64,000 nucleotides of DNA from Myxococcales bacterium. Its GTDB lineage: Bacteria > Myxococcota_A > Polyangia > Polyangiales > Houyiibacteriaceae. The position numbers and the translations under genes were made by a program. Below, piece after piece: positions 34,543-43,089 of this stretch (positions are counted from its first letter, which is position 1; every line of letters starts with the position of its first letter). Below the pieces are notes generated by a model. That model did not search any database and was not told where the DNA came from. It was given only the letters and a program-made list of their open reading frames with translations. The stretch lies in contig JAOTYL010000005.1 in assembly GCA_029861865.1 (NCBI GenBank), forward strand, positions 221,224 through 285,223, in the 5' to 3' direction.

Positions 34543-36341
34543 TGCTTCGCGATGCCGGCGCCTGCGCGGCGCTGATCGTTCTGGTCAGTTGCGCCCCGAA
34601 GGGCCTGCAGAGTCCGGTTGAGAAGACACCCCCAGCCGAGATCGAACGCGCGCGTACGCTCGTTTCTGCCGGAGACGCGGCGGGCGCGCGGAACGCCTAC
34701 GAGACCTTCATCATCTCTCATCCCGGAACTGTCGAAGCCGACCTCGCTCGACTCGAGCTCGGAATCCTCGAGGCGGCCAGCTCCGGTTGCACGCGCGCAA
34801 CGCCACACTTTCAGCAGGCCCAGGACAGCGAAGATCGAGCGATAGCAGTGCGCGCGTCCCTTCGATACGCGGCGTGCCAACTTGATTCGAAGGAGCCAGA
34901 TCAGGCGCTCCAAACCCTGGACCCGATCGCAGGCGAACGGTTCGCCGATGCCGAGCAGGAGTTGCTCTGGAAAACCGCGCTCGGAGCCTCCGAACAGACC
35001 CTCGATGCCCCACTCGCGCTGCGGGTGATGGACGAGTTGCTCGAAAAGGGGGGCATGCCGCCTGACCCCGAACGCGCGAGCTCGGTGCTCGAAATCCTCG
35101 CGATGAAGCTAACCATCGAACAGGCCGCGACCTTGTTCGGCGAGCTCCATCCCGGCGCGGCCCCGCAACTCGCGGTTTCGCGTCGGATGCTCGAGCACGG
35201 GCTCGAAACACAGGATGCGGATCTCATCGCGAGGTCGAGCGACGTGCTTCGTCGAAGCGCCGCGATGGAGGACCCCGAGGTGCGAATGCTAGTGGCTCGA
35301 GGCGATGAGTTCCTGCACGGCAATCCCTACGTGGTCGGCGCCCTGTTGCCACTCAGCGGACGCGGCAGTGAGGTCGGTCGCCAATTGCTGCAGGGAATGC
35401 AACTCGCCGCGCTCCATGAGGGCGGCCCCGAGCTGATCGTCGAGGACACCGCTGGTGATCCGTCAAGAACCACCACCGCCGTGGAGTCGCTGATCGGAGA
35501 TCAAAGGGTGGTAGCCGTTCTGGGCCCAGTAGAAACCCGGACTATCTCTGCGGCTGCCGAGTCGACGGAGCGCGCCGGGGTGCCGCTGCTGACTTTCTCA
35601 GTCGCCGAGGGCTCGACCGAAGAAGGCGACCAGGTTTTCCGCTTTCTTTACAGCCCCAGAGACGAGGTTCGCGCACTCGTTCGAGAATCGCGCGAGCGCG
35701 GTGCGTCTCGATACGTGATTCTCTATCCGGACCACGGCTACGGTCGAACGCTTCGGCGGCTCTTCGACGAAGAAGTGGCAGCCGCCGGCGGTCGCTCTTG
35801 CGAAGGTGTTGCTTATCCGCCAGGCACGCGGTCGTTCGTCGATTACGTGAGAGTGCTGCTCGATGGAGGTTGTAACGTGGTGCTGCTCGCAGATGTCGCT
35901 GATCAAGTCGCCTCGATCGCCCCGACCTTTGCGGCGGAGGGCGCCTGGAGCGCTCGCGAGGTGCGCTTCCTCCTACCGAGCCCGAGTTGGTCGTCGAAGT
36001 TGTTGGAGCGGGCATCCCGCTACCTTCAAGGGGCACTCGTCGTCGTGCCCTTCTACGACGGATCGGAAGCTCCAACGAACGTTCATTTTCGAGAAGCCTT
36101 CGAGGAGCGTTACGGACGGCCGCCAGGCACTTTTGCGGCCTACGGCTATGACGCGTATCGAATGATCTCGGCGACGCTTCGTCAGGGATACCAAACCCGG
36201 GAGGCGCTGTTGGAAGCGCTTCGGGCCGGCACCGGAGTGAACGCCGTGACCTCGACGAGTGCGTTTTCCCCCGATCGGAGTCCAGCACATGCGCCCCGAC
36301 TTTACGAGGTGCGCGGACTCGTTCTCGAGCTTCGGGAGTGA
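34542..36341 (+). CDS. LpoA-like lipoprotein with periplasmic-binding (type 1) fold
   Basis: 599 residues from the ATG at 34542, which has GGAGG seven bases upstream. The lipoprotein signal ends in VLVSC. Residues about 25-240 form TPR-like helices; about 260-590 form a Leu/Ile/Val-binding-protein fold (VGALLPLSGRGSEVGRQLLQ, then ILYPDHGYGRTLRRLF and FAAYGYDAYRMI). E. coli LpoA, an activator of penicillin-binding protein 1A, has the same TPR plus binding-fold layout, so a role in cell-wall synthesis is plausible; amino-acid binding is the alternative. It overlaps the Fe-S gene and is convergent with the kinase. Confidence 0.8.
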   Translation: MLRDAGACAALIVLVSCAPKGLQSPVEKTPPAEIERARTLVSAGDAAGARNAYETFIISHPGTVEADLARLELGILEAASSGCTRATPHFQQAQDSEDRAIAVRASLRYAACQLDSKEPDQALQTLDPIAGERFADAEQELLWKTALGASEQTLDAPLALRVMDELLEKGGMPPDPERASSVLEILAMKLTIEQAATLFGELHPGAAPQLAVSRRMLEHGLETQDADLIARSSDVLRRSAAMEDPEVRMLVARGDEFLHGNPYVVGALLPLSGRGSEVGRQLLQGMQLAALHEGGPELIVEDTAGDPSRTTTAVESLIGDQRVVAVLGPVETRTISAAAESTERAGVPLLTFSVAEGSTEEGDQVFRFLYSPRDEVRALVRESRERGASRYVILYPDHGYGRTLRRLFDEEVAAAGGRSCEGVAYPPGTRSFVDYVRVLLDGGCNVVLLADVADQVASIAPTFAAEGAWSAREVRFLLPSPSWSSKLLERASRYLQGALVVVPFYDGSEAPTNVHFREAFEERYGRPPGTFAAYGYDAYRMISATLRQGYQTREALLEALRAGTGVNAVTSTSAFSPDRSPAHAPRLYEVRGLVLELRE

Positions 36342-36343
36342 TC

Positions 36344-37417
36344 TCAGGAGAGCATCGCCCAAACGATGGCGACTACGGCGAGGAACATCAAGGCGCCGGT
36401 CAGAACGGAAACCCCCAAGCTCGAGCGGCGAGGCAAAGGGGCGGGGATGCTCGTCGGATAGACCATGGGCGGCACTGACGGGACATCCGTCGCATCCGGG
36501 TTGCTCTCGAGGGCTTCGCGGATCGTGTCTTCCGACCTACGCGCCCATTTCTCGACATCGGCGTCGAGCCCGAGCGCGCGGAGCACCGCCTCGGCAAGCT
36601 CCACTGTGCTTCCGAACCGTCTTGCTTTGTCTTTGTGAAGCCCCTTCTTGACGACGTCATCGAACGCCCACGAGTAAGCGCGGTTCAGTGTGCTCACTGG
36701 CGGGGGGTCCTCAGCGAGAATCTTCATCAGGATCTCCGCTACCTCGTCGCCCCCAAATGCCACCTGTCCGGTGGCGAGCTCATGCACGATGGCGGCCAGC
36801 GCGAACACGTCCGTTCGCTGGTCTACATCGAGCTTCCCCATCGCCTGTTCGGGGGACATGTAACGGGGCGAGCCCAGCGTCGTCCCGAGCGCGGTGAGCT
36901 TCCGACCCGAAACGACCTGAAGCTTCACAGACCCGAAATCGAGAATGCTCACCTCGACGCCGCCCTCCCCAGCGGACACGAAGATATTCTCCGGCTTGAG
37001 GTCGCGGTGAACGACTCCGTCGGCATGCGCATGGTGCAAGCCGAGTGCGAGCTGGCAGACGATTCGGACCACTCTGGCTGGCTCGAGCGCCCCCTTCTTC
37101 TCGAGCATCAGGCTGAGCTCCTCACCCTCGAGGTACTCCATGGTCATGAAGTACGCGCCATCGACGGTCTGACCGAAGTCCAGCACCTCGACGATGCGAT
37201 CGTGATTCAGCGAGCTTGCGGTTTCGTATTCCCTGCGGAATCTCTCGACCGCCACCTCGTCCCTCGCAACCCTGGCGTGGAGAACCTTGACCGCCACCTC
37301 GCGGCCGGTGGCTGCATGACGCGCCTGATACACGCGTGCCATGGCACCCTCTCCGACCGGTGCTTCGACGATGTACGCGCCAAGGCGCTGCCCTCTTCTC
37401 GGGGGTTCACTCTGCAC
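36344..37417 (-). CDS. Membrane-anchored Ser/Thr protein kinase
   Basis: 357 residues, GTG start overlapping the upstream isomerase gene by 11 bases. Kinase domain about 13-275 with glycine loop VGEGAMARV (21-29), ATP Lys44 in VAVKVL, catalytic HRDLKPEN (Asp139) and DFG (160-162), then TLGSPRYMSPEQ. All catalytic residues are present, so it should be active. After a Pro-rich linker, one membrane helix (VLTGALMFLAVVAIVWAML) ends the protein with almost no periplasmic part, so it must sense from the cytosol or through partners. It is the last gene of the pyrE-lipoprotein run. A cognate phosphatase is not present. Confidence 0.93.
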   Translation of the reverse strand: MQSEPPRRGQRLGAYIVEAPVGEGAMARVYQARHAATGREVAVKVLHARVARDEVAVERFRREYETASSLNHDRIVEVLDFGQTVDGAYFMTMEYLEGEELSLMLEKKGALEPARVVRIVCQLALGLHHAHADGVVHRDLKPENIFVSAGEGGVEVSILDFGSVKLQVVSGRKLTALGTTLGSPRYMSPEQAMGKLDVDQRTDVFALAAIVHELATGQVAFGGDEVAEILMKILAEDPPPVSTLNRAYSWAFDDVVKKGLHKDKARRFGSTVELAEAVLRALGLDADVEKWARRSEDTIREALESNPDATDVPSVPPMVYPTSIPAPLPRRSSLGVSVLTGALMFLAVVAIVWAMLS

Positions 37418-38312
37418 GCTTGGGTAACTCCCGCGCGCTCACGAGCCGATCGACGACCGCCTGGTCATAGACGACGCGTCCTTCAGTCTCGAGTCGCTTG
37501 ACCAGCTCGACCAGCTTTTCAAAGCGGCGCCTTTGGCTGAGGCGGTCCCGGATCTCATCTTCGACATCTGCCAGCGTTCGGACCTCGCCCGGCTGGATCT
37601 CGGTGAGCACGATGGCGTGCCATCCGTAGGAAGTGCGGACCGGTTCTCTTAAAGGTCCTGGAGTTTTTGCTGCAAACAGCTCGTCTTTATAAGGTTTTTC
37701 GATGTCAGCCTTGATGGTGATGGGCGGGAGCTCTTCGACGACGACCGGTAGCTCGATATCATTTGCAGCCCCTTTGGCGTAACGTTCGAATACTGCCCTC
37801 GAATCCTCGGCCTGTCGCACTTCGGTGAGAATCGCAGCCGCGATCTCGCGCGCCTCCAACGTGTCCGCTTTCACCAAGACATGCCAGGACCCGCGGCGCT
37901 CGAGGACCTGAAACTGCTCTCGGTTTCGTTCGAAGTCCGCCCGGACCTCCTGCTTCGAGATCCCCTCGGGCGTGTTCTTCCGTTCGAGGTCGTGCAGCAA
38001 CGCTCGCACCATCGTTCGGTCCACGCTACGCATTGCCTCGGGATCTTCCGAGAGGCCGGCCCTCTGCCCCTCCTGTAACAGTAGCTCCTCTTCGACGAGG
38101 GCGTCGAGCGCGTCCGTCGCACCGACTCCGTCGAGCATCATCCGCTCTCGCACGTCCTCAGCGCCGATGGCGCGTCCCCCGACAATCGCTACGACTTCGG
38201 CGACGGCGGCGGTCTGAACCCGTGCCGAAAGAGCATCCTTCGTCGGGCCTTCACAACCGACGGCGGAGCCCCATAGCAAACAAGCCCAGGTGACGATGAG
38301 GTCTCGGCGCAT
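37407..38312 (-). CDS. PpiC-type peptidyl-prolyl isomerase lipoprotein
   Basis: 301 residues, ATG start. A lipoprotein signal ends in GSAVGC. An N-terminal SurA-like helical region (about 40-120, VGGRAIGAEDVRERM) is followed by a parvulin domain (about 140-265) with GSWHVLVKA and RTSYGWHAIVLTE, typical of the fold. It should act on folding of exported proteins in the periplasm. It is in a leftward run with the HEAT-repeat lipoprotein upstream (18 bases) and the Ser/Thr kinase downstream (overlapping). Confidence 0.85.
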   Translation of the reverse strand: MRRDLIVTWACLLWGSAVGCEGPTKDALSARVQTAAVAEVVAIVGGRAIGAEDVRERMMLDGVGATDALDALVEEELLLQEGQRAGLSEDPEAMRSVDRTMVRALLHDLERKNTPEGISKQEVRADFERNREQFQVLERRGSWHVLVKADTLEAREIAAAILTEVRQAEDSRAVFERYAKGAANDIELPVVVEELPPITIKADIEKPYKDELFAAKTPGPLREPVRTSYGWHAIVLTEIQPGEVRTLADVEDEIRDRLSQRRRFEKLVELVKRLETEGRVVYDQAVVDRLVSARELPKRAE

Positions 38313-38330
38313 CGCGCACCGGCCGCCGGC

Positions 38331-40019
38331 TCAGCTCTTTTCCTGCCGGCTGCGAAGCCTTGCTTGAATGGGCAGCGCTTCGACGCGGAACATCGTCCAC
38401 ACCGATTGCCCCTCCTCGCGGCTGCGAAGCTCATCGATCTTCAAGACCGCATCGGGAGCACCGTCTTCGGCAATCTTGTCGAGCGCCATGAGAGATCCCA
38501 AACGAACGCCGAGATCTTCGCTCCCGAGCTGACCAACCAAGGCGGCGATCGCTTCGCTGCTTCCCAAACCGTAGCGACCCAGCATGTAGGCGGCCTTGCG
38601 CGCAACGTTCGGATCGGCGCTACCGATCTTGCCCACCCAGCATGCCACCGCGGTGTCGCACTCTTCGGCAAGCGTCATGAGCGGTTTGTGCTCGGCGAAC
38701 TTCTCGCGGTAGCCGCCAGCCTCTGAAGGCTGCTCGTTCGCGATCGCAGCCGCGAGCTTCGCCGCGTCCGCTTTGTTTGCGAGGAGCGCGTAGTTCTGGG
38801 CAGCGATCAAGCGGACCTCCGGATTGGCCTTCTTGTTATTGAGCTGCTCGAGGATGAACGGCATCAGTTCGGCGTCATAGGTGTGGGCCATCGCTGCGAG
38901 CAACTGCCCCTGCATGCGCACGCCGTCGTAGCCCTTGGGTAAGCTGCCGTACACCTGTTTGAGCATAGAACGCACGCGCTCACGCTGAGCGCCAGGCACT
39001 TTGAGCCTCACCAGTGCGATCGCAGCGTTGAGCTTGCGAGCAGTATCGGACGAGCCGGCTTCCTGTAGAAGCGGCTCCAACGCCTCGGAAAATCCGAGCG
39101 CTCCAAGGGCAAAGGACGCCTCAGCGCCGGTCACCTGCCGAACGGTCATCTTGGTTGCGAGGTCCGGGCGACGCGCTTTGATCGAGTCGATGTAGCTCTT
39201 GGCGATTGCGTTCGCCGTGGCGTCTCTGCCTTGCAGCATGTCGAGGAGCGGCTTGAGCGATGGACGCCCGATCAGGATCAACGCTTCGGCCGCGACGTCG
39301 TTCATGCGTAGGTCTGGGCGGTTGGGCGCGAAAAGGAAGAGGCATCGAATCAACGCGGGAATCGCGGCCGGATCGCGCAGCTCACCGAGTTGCTGGGCCG
39401 CCAGGCGGTTGATCAGGAAGTTCTGGTTTTCGTCTTGCCGGGTAGCGATGACCGTCAAAATCTCGGTTGCCCCACGGTTTTCGAGAGAGCCAAGCGCACG
39501 GATCATGGCAATTCGCATCTTGTTGTCTTCGGATCGCGACCCCGTGATTCGCTCGAGCGACCGCGCGAGCGCCTGGACCACGCTTTGCAGCTCCCCTTCG
39601 GGCACTTCGATCATTTGAATCGTCTGGGCTGCCCGAATCGCATGGTCCTCGGACACTTCGGTGCGCCAGTTGAGGGCGTCGAGAAGCGCTGGCAGGCTCC
39701 GCGGGTCCTGCATCTCGTGAAGCAGGTCCAAAATGGCCATCCCGTTGATCCGGTCCTCGGGAAACGCAAGGTATGTGTCCGTCAATGGCTTGACGATCAC
39801 ATCGGCGACGGCCTCGACCTCCGGACTGTTCCGATCGCCGCCGTTCGCGGCAAGCGTTTGGGTATAGATCCCCTTGAGATTGAAGATCGCATTCTCCCGC
39901 CTGACGGGATCGGCAAGCTCCCCGGCTTGGCCTTCCGGATCATCGTCCGCTGCGTGACAACCAAAACCTAGGGCTGCAATGACAACTGCAACCGCCCACC
40001 CCTTGTGGCGCATTTTCAT
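38331..40019 (-). CDS. HEAT-repeat lipoprotein
   Basis: 562 residues from the ATG at 40019, chosen for GGGGAGG seven bases upstream. Lipoprotein signal with AALGFGC. The mature part is a chain of about 35-residue helical repeats with HEAT/PBS-lyase character (RMAMIRALGSLENRGATEIL-type units, LGELRDPAAIPALIRCL, ALGALGFSEALEPLL, AYMLGRYGLGSSEAIAAL), an alpha-solenoid suited to protein binding. No catalytic motif is seen. It precedes the peptidyl-prolyl isomerase and kinase genes; the run encodes three lipoproteins in a row, so a joint periplasmic role is likely but unproven. Confidence 0.78.
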   Translation of the reverse strand: MKMRHKGWAVAVVIAALGFGCHAADDDPEGQAGELADPVRRENAIFNLKGIYTQTLAANGGDRNSPEVEAVADVIVKPLTDTYLAFPEDRINGMAILDLLHEMQDPRSLPALLDALNWRTEVSEDHAIRAAQTIQMIEVPEGELQSVVQALARSLERITGSRSEDNKMRIAMIRALGSLENRGATEILTVIATRQDENQNFLINRLAAQQLGELRDPAAIPALIRCLFLFAPNRPDLRMNDVAAEALILIGRPSLKPLLDMLQGRDATANAIAKSYIDSIKARRPDLATKMTVRQVTGAEASFALGALGFSEALEPLLQEAGSSDTARKLNAAIALVRLKVPGAQRERVRSMLKQVYGSLPKGYDGVRMQGQLLAAMAHTYDAELMPFILEQLNNKKANPEVRLIAAQNYALLANKADAAKLAAAIANEQPSEAGGYREKFAEHKPLMTLAEECDTAVACWVGKIGSADPNVARKAAYMLGRYGLGSSEAIAALVGQLGSEDLGVRLGSLMALDKIAEDGAPDAVLKIDELRSREEGQSVWTMFRVEALPIQARLRSRQEKS

Positions 40020-40117
40020 GCTGAACCTCCCCGCTTGGCCCCGTTTCCCCATTCGTTACCAAGGCTTACGCGACCACAGCATGATAGCGAGCGAGGATCG
40101 CGACTGTCAAACCTTCG

Positions 40118-40765
40118 TCAGCTGCCCTCAGAAGGGCGTAGATCCCAGCGAAGTTCGACCCGCCCCCGTGCACCGGTGAATCGAAGCACGACGAAGGGGG
40201 CGCCGTCTGGAATCGTCTCTCGACCATCTCGCCCAACTGCGGGAAAGATCACGCGAAATGTCTCCCTGAGCGGATCGACCTGGGGGAAGTACACGCGGTC
40301 AACCGCGCTCGGCCGGCGCACGCGCTCCATCGAGATCGGGACACTCTGATTGCCCTGTGGGTCCAGCAAGAGGACGCGCCAAGCGGATTGCTTGCCGACC
40401 AGATTGGACTCCCTGAAATCGAATCCGGACAACGTGACGAAAAAACGGTGCTCTTGGCGGGAGCTGGCGAGGCTGGCTTGCAGCATCTCGTCTCGGGCGC
40501 TTGGCAGGAGACTGTAGTCGCGCGCATAGCGCACGATGTAAGCCCAGCGAAACTCCCACGACTCGAAGGTTGCAGTCACGTGAAGCTCGTGCGTCAGCTC
40601 CTTCCAAGAGAACGACTCTTCGTCCCGCGTCCAGGCTTCCCAAACATAAGGATAGGACTCAGGTGTGAACACGCGGGGACCCGGCTCCATCACCAACGCG
40701 TGCTGTTTGCAACCCGAGACGAGCAGCACGGCAACGACCAACGAGCATGCGCACCTTCGAATCAT
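40118..40765 (-). CDS. Predicted lipoprotein of unknown function
   Basis: 215 residues, ATG start overlapping the pyrE stop (ATGA). Lipoprotein signal ends in LLVSGC. The mature part is predicted beta-rich (VTATFESWEFRWAYIVRYA, then FVTLSGFDFRES and FVVLRFTGARGRVELRW), like a single beta-sandwich. I do not recognise a family. It is translationally coupled to pyrE and 98 bases upstream of the HEAT-repeat gene. Confidence 0.7.
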   Translation of the reverse strand: MIRRCACSLVVAVLLVSGCKQHALVMEPGPRVFTPESYPYVWEAWTRDEESFSWKELTHELHVTATFESWEFRWAYIVRYARDYSLLPSARDEMLQASLASSRQEHRFFVTLSGFDFRESNLVGKQSAWRVLLLDPQGNQSVPISMERVRRPSAVDRVYFPQVDPLRETFRVIFPAVGRDGRETIPDGAPFVVLRFTGARGRVELRWDLRPSEGS

Positions 40766-41337
40766 GTCTGCCCCATGAAGTCGGTTCGATCGTAGAGCGC
40801 GCTGAAGCTTACGCCAGCGTCGGCAATCACTTCTGCGCCGCCTTCGAGTCGGTCTACCACGGCGACGACCCCCGCAACGTCGAAGCCCGCCTCTCGGACC
40901 GCGTCGATCGCGCGGAGTGTCGAGCGGCCAGTAGTCACCGTATCTTCGACGATGGCGAGACGTGAACCCGAGGTGAGTCCGTCCGCACCCTCGAGTGTCT
41001 TACGAGTGCCGTGCGGTTTGGCCTCCTTACGAATGTACACCGCGTCGAGCGGGTCGTCGCTTGATGTGGAGGCGTAGGCGACCGCCGAGGCGAGTGGACA
41101 TCCGCCGAGCTCGACACCGGCAACCGCAGAAAGGGGACCCGGGAGATCTCGAATTCGCGCGAGCAACGCCTCTCCAACCAAGACATGGCCGCGCGCAAGC
41201 AGCACCACGGGCTTGCAATCGATGAAGAAGTCGCTCTCTTTTCCCGAGCTCAAGACGAAGCGACCACGGCGAAAACCCCGTTCCCGGAGAAGCTCGAGAA
41301 GCTGATCCACGGGCCAGTTGCACCACGTCCGGCGCAT
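40762..41337 (-). CDS. pyrE: Orotate phosphoribosyltransferase
   Basis: 191 residues from the ATG at 41337; the frame is open further up but that part is not like PyrE. It adds the PRPP ribose-phosphate to orotate in pyrimidine synthesis. Family features: FVLSSGKESDFFIDCK near the start, VAGVELGGCPLASA and the PRPP-binding loop LAIVEDTVTTGRS (about 123-135). carA at the left end is another pyrimidine gene but is 40 kb away. Its stop overlaps the start of a lipoprotein gene, an unexpected operon mate. Confidence 0.94.
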   Translation of the reverse strand: MRRTWCNWPVDQLLELLRERGFRRGRFVLSSGKESDFFIDCKPVVLLARGHVLVGEALLARIRDLPGPLSAVAGVELGGCPLASAVAYASTSSDDPLDAVYIRKEAKPHGTRKTLEGADGLTSGSRLAIVEDTVTTGRSTLRAIDAVREAGFDVAGVVAVVDRLEGGAEVIADAGVSFSALYDRTDFMGQT

Positions 41338-41527
41338 CGGTGCAACCACGAATTGCAGGCCAGCGCCCTCCTGCCTCCCTTCGCTACGGCTCCCCGCGCC
41401 GGCGGGGAATCTCAGCGATCGATCGGGGGCCGACCGTGGTATAAGGCTTGTCTTTGAGGCCGATTGCAGATCGAAGGAGCCGGGGATCTCTGCACTAGAC
41501 GAGAGGCTGAGGGCGATCGTCAAAGAC

Positions 41528-43078
41528 GTGCCGCCCTCCGTGGTGATGTTTCTCATCGCTCTCCCGCTATCGATGGGGATCGCGCGGGCGTCGGGCGTGC
41601 CGGCGATGCTTGGGCTGATCACCGCGGTGGTGGGCGGTGTGCTCGTCGGCTTTCTAGGTGGCGCGCCACTTCAAATCGCAGGACCTTCGGCGGGCCTGAG
41701 CGTGCTCATGCTCGAGTGGGTCCTCACATATCGCACCGAGGAAGACCCATACGGCCTCGTGAGCCTAGCGGTCATCGTCATGATCGCCGGAGCCATTCAG
41801 GCCGCCGCGGGGTTATTGAAATTCGGCATCTATTTCCGCGCGGTCTCCCCAGCGGTGATCCGAGGGATGGTGGCTGGGATCGGGACCATCATCGTCGCCA
41901 AGCAGTTCCACGTGATGATCGACAACGATGTCGACGGCGGCGTCCTCTACAGCATCTCTCAAATCCCCTCCGGCGTGGTGAAAGCGGTAGCGACGGGAGA
42001 TGAGCGCACGCACTACATCGCAGCTCTGATCGGAGTGGCAACGTTGCTCACAATCGTGCTTTGGGATCGCTTTCGCCCTGCGAGGCTGCATTTCCTGCCC
42101 GGGGCGCTGATGGGCGTCCTCGTAGCGTCGATCGCGGCGGCTACGCTCCGGCTTCCGATCGACTACGTGATCGTGAAGGACTCACTTTTCGAGTACATCA
42201 CCTTGCCGAGCGCTGGCTCGCTTTCAAAGCTTACGGAGACCCGAATCTGGGTCTCGGGGGTAGCTCTGTCCTTCGTTGCCAGCGCCGAGACCTTGCTTTG
42301 CTCGACCGCCGTCTCCCAGATGCACGACCGTGGCCGCACCAATTACGACCGAGAGCTCGCGGCTCAAGGACTCGGGAACCTCGTTTGCGGCACTTTGGGA
42401 TCGCTCCCCATCGCGGGAGTCATCAGCCGCAGCACGGCCAACGTCGAAGCGGGCGCGCACTCCAAATGGTCAGCGATCATGCACGCGACGTGGATCTTCC
42501 TATTCGTGGTATTGGCTCCCGAGCTGCTCGAGTTCGTCCCGGAGTCGGCGCTGGCTGCGATCCTGATTCACGTCGGCATCCGGCTCATCCAGGTTTCCAC
42601 TCCGAGAAAGCTCTTCGAATACGGATGGCCGGTGGTCGGGATCTACTTGGCCACCGTGATCGGTATCGTGTCGATCGACCTGCTGACAGGCATCGTCGTC
42701 GGCTTGGTGCTTTCGACGATTAGGCTGGTCTACTCGTTGGCACATCTCGACATCGAACGCGTCGATCAAGACGAACGAATCGAGCTGCATCTTCATGGTG
42801 CGGCCACCTTTCTAGCGCTGCCCAAACTGGCCGCCGCGCTCGAGGAGATCCCACCTGGCAGCGAGCTTCATATGCATTTCGACGAGCTCGATTTCGTGGA
42901 CCATGCCTGTCTCGATCTCATCGCTGCCTTTCAACTACGGCACGACGAGAGTGGGGGCCGCGTCGTCATGGAATGGCGCTCATTGATCGGCCGTTACACC
43001 CGGGGCGGCATTCGCGCTGCGACCCGCCGAAACTCGCTCATCCCGTCGCCGCCACCCGCCCCCCCCAAGGAGGAGTGA
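41528..43078 (+). CDS. SulP-family anion transporter with STAS-like C-terminus
   Basis: About 516 residues from the GTG at 41528. The family N-terminus usually includes a short helix before the first membrane segment, and LDERLRAIVKDV just upstream fits it, so the true start may lie further left at a non-standard codon or at the TTG at 41318, which overlaps pyrE. Multiple membrane helices begin with SVVMFLIALPLSMGIA. The family motif region (FLGGAPLQIAGPSAGLSVL) is present. The cytosolic C-terminus (about 420-495) resembles a STAS domain. SulP proteins carry sulfate, bicarbonate or other anions; substrate is not predictable here. No carbonic anhydrase is adjacent. Confidence 0.88.
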   Translation: MPPSVVMFLIALPLSMGIARASGVPAMLGLITAVVGGVLVGFLGGAPLQIAGPSAGLSVLMLEWVLTYRTEEDPYGLVSLAVIVMIAGAIQAAAGLLKFGIYFRAVSPAVIRGMVAGIGTIIVAKQFHVMIDNDVDGGVLYSISQIPSGVVKAVATGDERTHYIAALIGVATLLTIVLWDRFRPARLHFLPGALMGVLVASIAAATLRLPIDYVIVKDSLFEYITLPSAGSLSKLTETRIWVSGVALSFVASAETLLCSTAVSQMHDRGRTNYDRELAAQGLGNLVCGTLGSLPIAGVISRSTANVEAGAHSKWSAIMHATWIFLFVVLAPELLEFVPESALAAILIHVGIRLIQVSTPRKLFEYGWPVVGIYLATVIGIVSIDLLTGIVVGLVLSTIRLVYSLAHLDIERVDQDERIELHLHGAATFLALPKLAAALEEIPPGSELHMHFDELDFVDHACLDLIAAFQLRHDESGGRVVMEWRSLIGRYTRGGIRAATRRNSLIPSPPPAPPKEE

Positions 43079-43089
43079 GCCGAGCGCGG

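Noticed and set aside
41338..41622. Upstream extension of the pyrE frame
   Set aside because: The extension has no PyrE-like sequence and would overlap the SulP promoter or start; MRRTW at 41337 begins the family match.
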